Positions 51,318-58,874 of a DNA stretch of 64,000 nucleotides are shown in pieces (the first letter of the stretch is position 1; every line of letters starts with the position of its first letter). The notes below the pieces were generated by a model. That model did no database searches, was not told where the DNA came from, and worked only from the letters and a program-made list of their open reading frames with translations. Made by a program: the position numbers and the translations under genes. Where the stretch lies: contig NZ_JAQBNR010000001.1 in NCBI RefSeq assembly GCF_028288465.1, positions 248,001 to 312,000 on the forward strand, read 5' to 3'. The DNA is from Ferruginibacter sp. (lineage in GTDB: Bacteria; Bacteroidota; Bacteroidia; Chitinophagales; Chitinophagaceae).

Positions 51318-51971
51318 ATGGGCGAAGCAGAAATTAAACCAGCCAGCCAGCAGCTTTGCATTTATTCCACATTGTTTTTTTATGGCGATGCGGCTAATGA
51401 CGCTCTTAGCCTGGCAATTGTGAAAGATATAGCCGAACATTGGAACGAAGCCGGAGGGAAAGTAAGGATTAAAAATGCCGTGTATAACGTGGTCTTTAAT
51501 ATTGAAGGCATCTGGGCAAAGTCGTTAACGCCTGAGATGATTTTTGAAAACACCAGCCGTCGCAATAATTATTTCAGGGTTGAAGCATTTGCCAGTGGTA
51601 ATATTTCTTTTGTAGATGGAGTAGGATGTAATACAGGGTATTTTTTACTGGATAACCTGCTCAACAATTCCACTACAGCGGCGCATGAATATGGCCATAC
51701 TATCGGCCTCGATCATCCGGACATATTGGATATTCGTGGTAAGGGAACGCCGGGTATTATGTATCCGAGAGGTACAATTGTTGATCCGCAATTTCAGTAC
51801 AGCCCTGTAGCAGCACCACTGGCCCCTGGCGGAACCCTCAATCCCTTTACCAGGAAAGTGTTGCAGGAAGATATCGACAACCTGCAGTTACAACGCCTTG
51901 CTTATAACCGGAGCGGCATTGCCATGATCGGAAATTTCAGCAATATCTGGCACCAGCAACACGAACGGTAA
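51318..51971 (+). CDS. Metzincin-type zinc metallopeptidase without signal peptide
   Basis: Protein of 217 residues with a complete metzincin zinc site: HEYGHTIGLDH at 123-133, i.e. ligands His123, His127, His133 and catalytic Glu124. A candidate Met-turn GIMYPRG lies about 20 residues later. The overall length and the segment before the site (AIVKDIAEHWNEAG, VYNVVFNIEG) recall a minimal matrixin/M10-like domain. The N-terminus MGEAEIKPASQQL is polar, with no signal peptide, pro-domain or membrane segment, so it appears cytoplasmic or leaves by an unusual route. A TAATTTTA near-match to the -7 box lies just 4 nt before the ATG. No family-level function is known to me. Confidence 0.75.
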   Translation: MGEAEIKPASQQLCIYSTLFFYGDAANDALSLAIVKDIAEHWNEAGGKVRIKNAVYNVVFNIEGIWAKSLTPEMIFENTSRRNNYFRVEAFASGNISFVDGVGCNTGYFLLDNLLNNSTTAAHEYGHTIGLDHPDILDIRGKGTPGIMYPRGTIVDPQFQYSPVAAPLAPGGTLNPFTRKVLQEDIDNLQLQRLAYNRSGIAMIGNFSNIWHQQHER

Positions 51972-52045
51972 TTGCCACTGGTCCCATTTGCGTCCTTCCA
52001 CGGTGATAAAATCCCTTATCTTCAAACCCTAATTGCAAATAACTT

Positions 52046-52933
52046 ATGTCGATTCTTTCTGTTGATAACTTATGTAAGAATTATGGAGCAGTGCAAGCCC
52101 TGAATGGCGTTACATTCAGTGTTCCGAAAGGTTCGGTGTTTGGTATACTGGGGCCTAATGGAAGCGGTAAAACCACCATGCTCGGTATTATCATGGACAT
52201 TCTAAAACCCACTGCGGGCAGTTACACTTTATTTGATACCACACCGGATGAAAACAGCCGGAGGAAGATTGGTACTTTTTTGGAAACTCCTAATTTCTAT
52301 CATTATTTATCTGCTGTAAGAAATTTAAAAATCACTGCTGCCATTAAACAAAGAGGTGATGAGGATATTCTGCAGGTGCTGGAAACAGTGAATCTTACAG
52401 AGCGTAAAGATTCCCGTTTTAGTACCTATTCATTGGGGATGAAACAACGGCTCGCCATTGCGTCTTGTTTATTGGGTAATCCGGATGTGTTGATTTTTGA
52501 TGAACCAACCAACGGACTTGACCCAGTGGGCATTGCAGAAATACGGGAGTTGATAAAGCAATTACGCCAGCAAGGAAAAACCATTATTATGGCCAGCCAT
52601 TTACTGGACGAAGTTGAAAAAGTATGCACGCATGTGGCTATTTTGAAAAAGGGAAAACTCATTGCAGCCGGGGATGTAAATGAAATTTTAGCCAATGATG
52701 ATATTGTTGAATTGGGAGCACCCGATATGGAAAAGCTAAAAAATATTATTGGCCGTTTAACCGGTTACAACGATATAAAAGAACATGATAATTTGTTGCA
52801 GTTGTTTTATCCGGTTGGCACTACCAACCTGGAAAGCATTAACCGTTATTGTTTTGAAAACGGGGTGGTGCTGAATTATATGCAACTTAAAAAGAAAAGC
52901 CTGGAATCTAAATTCTTTGAACTGACTAATTAA
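52046..52933 (+). CDS. ABC transporter ATP-binding protein
   Basis: ATPase subunit of an ABC-2 type transporter, 295 residues. Walker A GPNGSGKTT near 35-43, signature YSLGMKQRLAIA (the LSGGQ variant of drug/lantibiotic exporters), Walker B VLIFDEPTNGLDP, H-loop MASHLLDEVEK. The C-terminal 80 residues form the accessory domain common in CcmA/BcrA/GldA-like proteins. The permease gene follows immediately, its ATG 14 bp after the stop, so the two form a complete exporter. Cargo is unknown; GldA-type gliding involvement cannot be decided from sequence alone, as gldF and gldG are not adjacent. Confidence 0.93.
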   Translation: MSILSVDNLCKNYGAVQALNGVTFSVPKGSVFGILGPNGSGKTTMLGIIMDILKPTAGSYTLFDTTPDENSRRKIGTFLETPNFYHYLSAVRNLKITAAIKQRGDEDILQVLETVNLTERKDSRFSTYSLGMKQRLAIASCLLGNPDVLIFDEPTNGLDPVGIAEIRELIKQLRQQGKTIIMASHLLDEVEKVCTHVAILKKGKLIAAGDVNEILANDDIVELGAPDMEKLKNIIGRLTGYNDIKEHDNLLQLFYPVGTTNLESINRYCFENGVVLNYMQLKKKSLESKFFELTN

Positions 52934-52947
52934 AACAGTTGTTTTTT

Positions 52948-53772
52948 ATGATACAATTATTGAAGATAGAATGGCTGAAAATTAAAAATTACAATGCCTT
53001 CATTATACTAAGCAGTTTTTTTGCATTGGGCGTAGTAGCCGTTAATTATGTGGCTTTCAGCGTATATAAAAACATGATTAGCGAGGTGAACGCAGCAAAA
53101 ATGATGAGCTCATTTTCGCCATATGATTTTGACAGAACCTGGCATACAACAAGTTATTTTGCCGGTTGCATTTTGCTGCTGCCTGGTTTATTAATTATTA
53201 TGCTGGTTACAAACGAATTCACCTATCGCACGCATCGTCAAAATATCATCGACGGATGGAGCAGGAAACAGTTTATTGAAGTGAAGATTGTGTTAGCAAT
53301 AATTGCCGCATTGGCAAGCACGGCGTTAGTCATCCTGACTGCCTTGGTTTTTGGCCTGGCATCGGGCACCTCTTTTTCGCTGGAAGGATTTTCATTCACC
53401 GGAATTTTCTTTTTAAAGGCTCTTACATATAATATGGTGGCTTTGTTAATCAGCGTACTGATAAGGCGTACAGGTTTTGCGACCGGTATGTTTTTTATCT
53501 ACATGGGTTTTGAAAATTTCGTGTCGCAGCTACTCGATATCTGGAGCATCAAATTAAGAAGAGACAATACCATTGATCTTGGCAGTATGGGCGATTACCT
53601 GCCCATGAACGCAGCTGACGGCTTACTAACTTTTCCTGATAATCCCGTAAAAAGCCTGGCAAGGGGTGTGCTGCCAACTGATTATACCTCGGTAGTAATG
53701 GTATTGTGCGCTGCTTACCTGGTACTGTTTTGCTGGTGGAGTTATAACCGGATTATAAAAACCGATTTATAG
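52948..53772 (+). CDS. ABC-2 type permease
   Basis: Integral membrane subunit paired with the preceding ATPase, 274 residues from ATG 52948 (MIQLLKIEWLKIKNY); the frame extends to a TTG at 52939 that I reject. About six transmembrane helices are seen: roughly 16-38, 68-92, 112-140, 145-168, 172-193 and 245-266. The N-terminus with EWLKIKNY and the VTNEFTYRTHRQNIIDGWSR loop after helix 2 is typical of the ABC-2 membrane family with a coupling helix. Probably exports a peptide, lipid or drug. It is convergent with the epimerase gene. Confidence 0.88.
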   Translation: MIQLLKIEWLKIKNYNAFIILSSFFALGVVAVNYVAFSVYKNMISEVNAAKMMSSFSPYDFDRTWHTTSYFAGCILLLPGLLIIMLVTNEFTYRTHRQNIIDGWSRKQFIEVKIVLAIIAALASTALVILTALVFGLASGTSFSLEGFSFTGIFFLKALTYNMVALLISVLIRRTGFATGMFFIYMGFENFVSQLLDIWSIKLRRDNTIDLGSMGDYLPMNAADGLLTFPDNPVKSLARGVLPTDYTSVVMVLCAAYLVLFCWWSYNRIIKTDL

Positions 53773-53863
53773 ATGGTTTCACTCCAGGGGGAACAAAGAA
53801 AATATTTGACGCAACATATTAACCCTTTTGTATCCCATATACTTAGCGTTCTTTGCGGGACTA

Positions 53864-54787
53864 TTACTTGTGACACAATTGCTTTAAAGCACCGCTGATA
53901 GCAGGGTATAAAAAGGAAAAACCAGCCTGTTGAATTTTTGCAGCGCTTACTGTAGTGCTTTTTAAAACTTCAATACTTCTTTCGCCCATCATTAATTTTA
54001 ACACCATTACAGGTACCTTAATTGGTATAAACCATTTACCGTTCATTTGCTTTGCCAGTTCAATCGTTAAGGCTTTATTGGTAACGGGCGCAGGCGCCAC
54101 TGCATTATAAACGCCTGACAGATATTCATTTTCTATCGCGGAGATATACATCCTGCAAAGATCATCCACATGTATCCAGCTAACCATTTGCTTTCCCTCA
54201 CCTAATATGCCAGCCACGCCAAGATGAAGCGGTTTCTTAAATTCTGCCAGCGCTCCACCAATGGCACTTAGTACAATCCCGGTACGAAGTTTTACAAGCC
54301 GTATCCCCAGGTCCATAACAGCATCAATACTCTGTTCCCACAACCTGCAGGTATTGCCGAGAAAATCGTTTGCGGGCAGATCTGTTTCCGTAAATGGCTT
54401 GCCGCTTTTATCTGCACCATACCAACCAATGGCAGATGCGCTTACAACAGTTTTAACTTTATTAGCACTTTTTTTTAAGCTGCTAACTAATAAACTGCTG
54501 CTATCTGTTCTACTGTCCAGTATTTCTTTTTTATAAGCCTCAGTCCATTTCTTATCAACCACACCAGCGCCTGCAAGGTGTATGATATGATCCGCGGTTT
54601 TTATTGCCTCCATATCAATTGTTTGTTTTTTAATATCCCACGCTGCATAGGACAGGCCCGGGGTTTTCACAACTTCATCAGGCAGTTTCCTGCTTAATAC
54701 AATTACACTGTAATGTTTTTGTAACAACTGGTGCGTAATAGCTTTACCAATCATTCCGGTGCCGCCCGTTATTAATACTGTCTGCAT
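53864..54787 (-). CDS. TIGR01777-family NAD-dependent epimerase (SDR39U1-like)
   Basis: Extended short-chain dehydrogenase, 307 residues from ATG 54787 (MQTVLITGGTGMIG); the frame runs to 54844 but adds only a non-conserved tail. The nucleotide-binding motif is TGGTGMIG (7-14). ASAIGWYG near 115-122 replaces the usual YxxxK site, a trait of this family. WVHVDDL-like SWIHVDDLC and YNAVAPAPVTNKAL follow. C-terminal KVPVMVLKLMMGERS is the DUF1731 extension. These proteins are widespread and conserved (the YfcH group), with no defined substrate. The gene is single. Confidence 0.9.
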   Translation of the reverse strand: MQTVLITGGTGMIGKAITHQLLQKHYSVIVLSRKLPDEVVKTPGLSYAAWDIKKQTIDMEAIKTADHIIHLAGAGVVDKKWTEAYKKEILDSRTDSSSLLVSSLKKSANKVKTVVSASAIGWYGADKSGKPFTETDLPANDFLGNTCRLWEQSIDAVMDLGIRLVKLRTGIVLSAIGGALAEFKKPLHLGVAGILGEGKQMVSWIHVDDLCRMYISAIENEYLSGVYNAVAPAPVTNKALTIELAKQMNGKWFIPIKVPVMVLKLMMGERSIEVLKSTTVSAAKIQQAGFSFLYPAISGALKQLCHK

Positions 54788-54980
54788 AAAAATTTTATTA
54801 GATAGCCATTTGAAGATGAAAAAACAGCGCAGGTGAATGAGCATACTTATACCGCGGGTAAATTTTTAACATAAATAAAACACTGGTTATAATTATGTAA
54901 AAACAAAAGTTCCACCATCTTGTTTACAAATTATTAAAAGATTATAGCTTAATTTTAAATTATAAAATTGCCGCATTACC

Positions 54981-56498
54981 ATGAAAGGAAGAGTCTCGTT
55001 TATTGCCATGTTGTTTTTATTGCCCCTGTTTTCGCAGGCGCAAAAAATTTCTTACTCGGATGTGTTAAAAGAGAATAGCCGCGACATGGATTTTGAAATT
55101 GTAGGTAAAGTAAGCGGAAATATACTTGTATTCAAAAATGTGAGTTCAAGGTATGCGATTTCTGTTTACCAGGGCGATATGGAACTAAAGGAAAAGGTGG
55201 ACCTTGACTTTATTCCTTCCAAAGCATTTAATGTTGACTTTGTTGTGTATCCTGATTTTTTTTACCTGATATACCAATACCAAAAAAGGGGGGTGGTATA
55301 TTGTATGGCTGCTAAAATTGACGGCAATGTCAAAAAATTAAATGAGCCTGTTTTACTGGATACCACGCAGGTAGGTGTATTTGGCGACAATAAAATTTAC
55401 AACGTGGTAGCCAGTGAAGACAAGCAAAAAATAATGGTTTTCAAAATACAGAAAAAAGACGACCGCTTTAATTTTGCAACGTTGTTATATGACAATCAAC
55501 TGCAGCCCATACATAAAAGCCGCCAGATAATGGACTACAATGAAAGAAAGGATGTCCTGAGCGATTTTTTTGTAGACAACGATGGAACTTTTGTATTTGC
55601 AAAATCAATTAAGTCGAGTGCCAGGGATGATATTGGTACACTCGATCTGGTTACCAAACCTGCGATGCAGGACACGTTTACTTACCGGGTGCTGCCGTTG
55701 AATAAAACGTATATAGACGAAGTGAAAATTAAAGTGGATAATGTCAATAAAAGGTACGTGCTCAGCTCATTTTATTATGGAGAACGTCGTGGTAATATAA
55801 CTGGCATTTATGCTTCTGTTTGGGATATAAAAGGGGATAGTATCTATACAAGTGTTTTTAATCCGCTGCCGGATAGTGTGCGGAGTATCGCCAAAGAAAA
55901 AGGCGGGTTGAAATATGCCTTTAACGACTTTTTTATCCGCAACCTCATCTTAAAAAAAGATGGTGGATATTTGTTGGTAGCTGAAGATTTTTCGGCCCAA
56001 AGTACGGGTAACAATCAGTGGAACCGGTGGGACTACCTCTATAACTCTCCCTTCTCCAATCCTTATTATTACAATTTTTACAGCCCATATTATGGTGGTT
56101 ATTACAGGCCGTATAATAGTTTTAATAATTATTACAATAACCGGTATTATTATTATAATATTTTAGTGCAAAGCATAGATAACAAAGGGGTAACCGAATG
56201 GAGTAATATCATTCATAAAGAACAATTTGCAGATATAACGGATAATTATTTGTCTTACGCTACTTTTAATACCGGCGCAGGAATTCATTTCTTATTCAAT
56301 AATTCAGATAAAAGAAACCCGTTACTGATTGACAATGTTATAGCCGGTGACGGTACTTTAACCAGGAATCCCAGCCTGAAAAGTTATGACAAAGGTTATG
56401 AATTTATGATACGGTATGCCAAACAAACCGGCGCCCGGCAAATGATTGTGCCTTGTTCTTACCGCCAGCAGATATGTTTTGCCAAAATTGATTTTTAG
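54981..56498 (+). CDS. Secreted protein of unknown function with a Tyr/Asn-rich insert
   Basis: Exported protein of 505 residues, signal peptide about 1-20 (LFSQAQ). I do not recognise the family. The body shows repeated beta-strand patterns of about 45-60 residues (NILVFKNVSSRYAISVY, FYLIYQYQKRGVVYCMAAKI, KIMVFKIQKKDDRFNFATLLY, TFVFAKSIKS, YVLSSFYYGERRGNITGIYASVW), suggestive of a beta-propeller. Residues 352-392 are a low-complexity insert with 17 Tyr among 41 residues, interspersed with Asn, Pro and Gly, between an EDFSAQS strand and ILVQSIDNKG. A weak -7 box (TAAAATTG) precedes the ATG by 10 nt. It is alone between the divergent epimerase gene and the DUF6427-like gene. Confidence 0.8.
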   Translation: MKGRVSFIAMLFLLPLFSQAQKISYSDVLKENSRDMDFEIVGKVSGNILVFKNVSSRYAISVYQGDMELKEKVDLDFIPSKAFNVDFVVYPDFFYLIYQYQKRGVVYCMAAKIDGNVKKLNEPVLLDTTQVGVFGDNKIYNVVASEDKQKIMVFKIQKKDDRFNFATLLYDNQLQPIHKSRQIMDYNERKDVLSDFFVDNDGTFVFAKSIKSSARDDIGTLDLVTKPAMQDTFTYRVLPLNKTYIDEVKIKVDNVNKRYVLSSFYYGERRGNITGIYASVWDIKGDSIYTSVFNPLPDSVRSIAKEKGGLKYAFNDFFIRNLILKKDGGYLLVAEDFSAQSTGNNQWNRWDYLYNSPFSNPYYYNFYSPYYGGYYRPYNSFNNYYNNRYYYYNILVQSIDNKGVTEWSNIIHKEQFADITDNYLSYATFNTGAGIHFLFNNSDKRNPLLIDNVIAGDGTLTRNPSLKSYDKGYEFMIRYAKQTGARQMIVPCSYRQQICFAKIDF

Positions 56499-56541
56499 GC
56501 ACTGCCATTAGTTTTGGAATGATTTTTTAAAGCCACAATTA

Positions 56542-57558
56542 ATGTGCACTTTTGCAGTGCATAAAACAGATCCTTACGTGACAGGCACATTCAAGGCCAA
56601 CAATCCTTACAATACATTTTTGCTGCTGGTATACGGGCTGCTGCTGAAGTTGCCTGTTTTTTTGCATCCCACCATACCAATTCCCCAACAAACGGATGGT
56701 TTTCTATTTAAGACACTGCTGGCCCAGCTTGCACCGTTAGGAAGAAATGTGCCGGTAATATATTCTTTTATCAGCTTTATTTTTTTGTACACGCAGGCCA
56801 TAACTTTCAATAAACTGGCTAACGACCAGCGTTTAATGCAAAAGCCAAATTACCTGGCTGGAATGGCCTACCTGCTGATAACTTCACTCTTTAAAGAATG
56901 GAATGTACTATCTGCACCGCTTATTGTTAATACGCTGCTGATATGGGTTTGGGCTAGTATGAGCGGGCTGTACAATAACAAAAATGCAAGGTCGGCCCTG
57001 TTTAACATCGGTATTATTATAGGAATTTCTACTTTTTTTTACTTTCCCTCTATCGCATTTGCTATTTTAATTATTGTCGGTCTTACCTTAACACGCCCCT
57101 TTAAATTGGCAGAGTGGCTGATTGCATTGCTGGGTATTATTACTCCTTATTATTTTTTGTTATCCTACGTTTTTTTGGCAGATAAATGGAAAGGATATAA
57201 GCTGCCCGGCTTTTCTGTAAGTCTGCCTGTTTTTTACAAATCTTACTGGGCTTCCGCAGCCATGATTATAGTACTGTTTGCTACCGTAATCGGAATATTC
57301 TACGTACAACAAAATTTCAGGCGCCAGCTTGTGCAAACCCGTAAAAGCTGGACGCTGGTATTTTTGTATTTGATCGTAGCTATATTTATTCCCTTTATAA
57401 ACACCGCTCATAGTTTTGAGTATTGGATATTGTGTGCTGTACCACTATCAGCCTTTGTGGGAAGCGCTTTTCTGTATCCTCAAAAAAAATGGTTTCCGTT
57501 GCTATTGCACTGGCTGATGGTAGGTTTTGTAATTGCGTTCAGCTACTTCGAACAATAA
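56542..57558 (+). CDS. Polytopic membrane protein, DUF6427-like
   Basis: Integral membrane protein of up to 338 residues with about nine transmembrane helices (for example about 24-42, 72-90, 103-120, 130-150, 156-190, 196-214, 232-255, 270-290, 297-335). The conserved N-terminal pattern TGTFKANNPYNTFLLLVYG and the position just before purQ are typical of a Bacteroidota family annotated DUF6427. Function is unknown; polymerase- or flippase-like roles have been guessed. The start is uncertain: the ATG at 56542 is followed at once by CACTTTTGCA, a near -7 promoter box, so the true start may be GTG 56578 (TGTFKANNPYN). Confidence 0.75.
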   Translation: MCTFAVHKTDPYVTGTFKANNPYNTFLLLVYGLLLKLPVFLHPTIPIPQQTDGFLFKTLLAQLAPLGRNVPVIYSFISFIFLYTQAITFNKLANDQRLMQKPNYLAGMAYLLITSLFKEWNVLSAPLIVNTLLIWVWASMSGLYNNKNARSALFNIGIIIGISTFFYFPSIAFAILIIVGLTLTRPFKLAEWLIALLGIITPYYFLLSYVFLADKWKGYKLPGFSVSLPVFYKSYWASAAMIIVLFATVIGIFYVQQNFRRQLVQTRKSWTLVFLYLIVAIFIPFINTAHSFEYWILCAVPLSAFVGSAFLYPQKKWFPLLLHWLMVGFVIAFSYFEQ

Positions 57559-57572
57559 TTAAAATGTAATTG

Positions 57573-57580
57573 TATTTTTG
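57573..57580 (+). promoter_or_regulatory. Candidate -7 box for purQ
   Basis: TATTTTTG, an exact TAnnTTTG match followed by CTCC, with TTCG 22 nt upstream as a poor -33. The predicted leader is about 57 nt. Confidence 0.4.
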
Positions 57581-57643
57581 CTCCTGATTTACAATAAAAT
57601 CAAGGCAAAGCTTTCTCAATAAAAATTAAACACAAACACTAGT

Positions 57644-58315
57644 ATGAAATTTGGCGTAGTAGTTTTTCCCGGCAGTAATTGCGATAGAGACATGATAGAA
57701 GCTCTAAAAACCGACCTTAAACAGGAAGTAGTGGAGCTTTGGCACAAGGATAAAGACCTTAGCATGTTTACTACTGATGATTGCATTGTGTTGCCGGGCG
57801 GTTTTAGTTATGGTGATTACCTGCGTTGTGGCGCCATCGCCAAATTTAGCCCGATGATGCAAAGTGTGATTGAATTCGCCAATAAAGGTGGTAAGGTGCT
57901 TGGTATATGCAATGGGTTTCAAATTTTGTGCGAAAGCGGTTTATTACCAGGCATACTGCTACGAAACAGTCACCAGCAATTTGTTTGTAAAAATGTTTTT
58001 ATAAAAGAAGCGGCATCTGAAACCTGTGAAGCGCTTAAAATTCCCGTGGCGCATGGTGAAGGCAGGTATTTTGCGGATGATAAAACACTTGAAGAGCTGG
58101 AAATGCATCGCCAGATTATTTACCGCTATTGTGATGATAAATGTACTGTTAACAGTGAAGCCAATCCCAATGGAGCTATCCATAACATTGCAGGAATCTG
58201 TAACAGGGAAAGAAATGTATTTGGCATGATGCCTCACCCAGAGCGGGCCTGCAGCAATGTATTAGGTAATGAAGATGGCAAAAAAATATTCGCTCACTTA
58301 TTTGGAATTAATTAA
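57644..58315 (+). CDS. purQ: Phosphoribosylformylglycinamidine synthase, glutaminase subunit PurQ
   Basis: Class I glutamine amidotransferase subunit of the FGAM synthase complex (PurLQS) in purine biosynthesis, 223 residues. The N-terminus FGVVVFPGSNCDRD is diagnostic for PurQ. The nucleophile is Cys89 in GICNGFQ; His198 and Glu200 in MMPHPER complete the triad. VLPGGFSYGDYLRCGAIA contributes to the complex interface. It would hydrolyse glutamine and channel ammonia to PurL. PurL and PurS are not in the window, and the other purine genes must be elsewhere. Confidence 0.96.
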   Translation: MKFGVVVFPGSNCDRDMIEALKTDLKQEVVELWHKDKDLSMFTTDDCIVLPGGFSYGDYLRCGAIAKFSPMMQSVIEFANKGGKVLGICNGFQILCESGLLPGILLRNSHQQFVCKNVFIKEAASETCEALKIPVAHGEGRYFADDKTLEELEMHRQIIYRYCDDKCTVNSEANPNGAIHNIAGICNRERNVFGMMPHPERACSNVLGNEDGKKIFAHLFGIN

Positions 58316-58322
58316 CAGCTGC

Positions 58323-58350
58323 TTAACCCAACTGTTTAACAGTGTTTAAC
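58323..58350 (+). promoter_or_regulatory. TTAAC repeats with a 13-nt palindrome before the Dsb genes
   Basis: TTAAC occurs at 58323, 58336 and 58346, and ACTGTTTAACAGT (58331-58343) is a perfect interrupted palindrome. TTACTTTG (58373-58380) further down is a 7/8 -7 box. The region could be the control site of the two-gene Dsb operon. Confidence 0.35.
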
Positions 58351-58408
58351 ATCTTTAAAAACTAATTGGCCGTTACTTTGTTGTACTTCCACTTAAAAGA
58401 TAACAAAA

Positions 58409-58858
58409 ATGAAAAAAATAGTAACCGGTATTTTATTAACCTTATTATTAAACGTGGCAACGGCACAGCAAAAAATAAGCTGGAGCTTCACAGCAAAAAA
58501 ACTGGCTGATAACCGGTACGAATTACACATGACAGCAACACCACCTTCAGGCTGGCATGTTTACTCTCAAACAACTCCGGAAGGCGGCCCGATACCCACA
58601 GAATTTAAATTTACCAATAACGGGCTGGTTACTGTTGCAGCTGCAAAGCCGAAGGAAGTAGGCAAGCTGGTATCTTACTTTGATAAAAATTTTAAAGTAG
58701 ATGTGAAGTATTTTGAAGGTAAGGTTGATTTTGTTAAAACGGTTACGGTAAAGGGAAAGATCAAAACCAATGTTAGCGGAACTGTTGAGTCGATGATTTG
58801 CAATGACAGAACCTGTATGCCGCCTACTACCGAAAATTTCAATATCGCATTAAACTAG
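58409..58858 (+). CDS. Stand-alone DsbD alpha (N-terminal) domain protein
   Basis: Periplasmic protein of 149 residues, signal peptide about 1-19 (ATAQ). The immunoglobulin-like fold of the DsbD N-terminal domain is recognisable from ISWSFTAKKLADNRYELHMTATPPSGWHVYS and from the conserved CNDRTCMPP with Cys131 and Cys136, the redox pair that takes electrons from the DsbD core. In most bacteria this domain is fused to DsbD; here it is separate. The DsbD-like protein encoded 16 bp downstream lacks this Cys pair. It may relay electrons from that protein to oxidised periplasmic or cytochrome-maturation targets. Confidence 0.82.
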   Translation: MKKIVTGILLTLLLNVATAQQKISWSFTAKKLADNRYELHMTATPPSGWHVYSQTTPEGGPIPTEFKFTNNGLVTVAAAKPKEVGKLVSYFDKNFKVDVKYFEGKVDFVKTVTVKGKIKTNVSGTVESMICNDRTCMPPTTENFNIALN

Positions 58859-58874
58859 CAGTTACAATTTTAAA

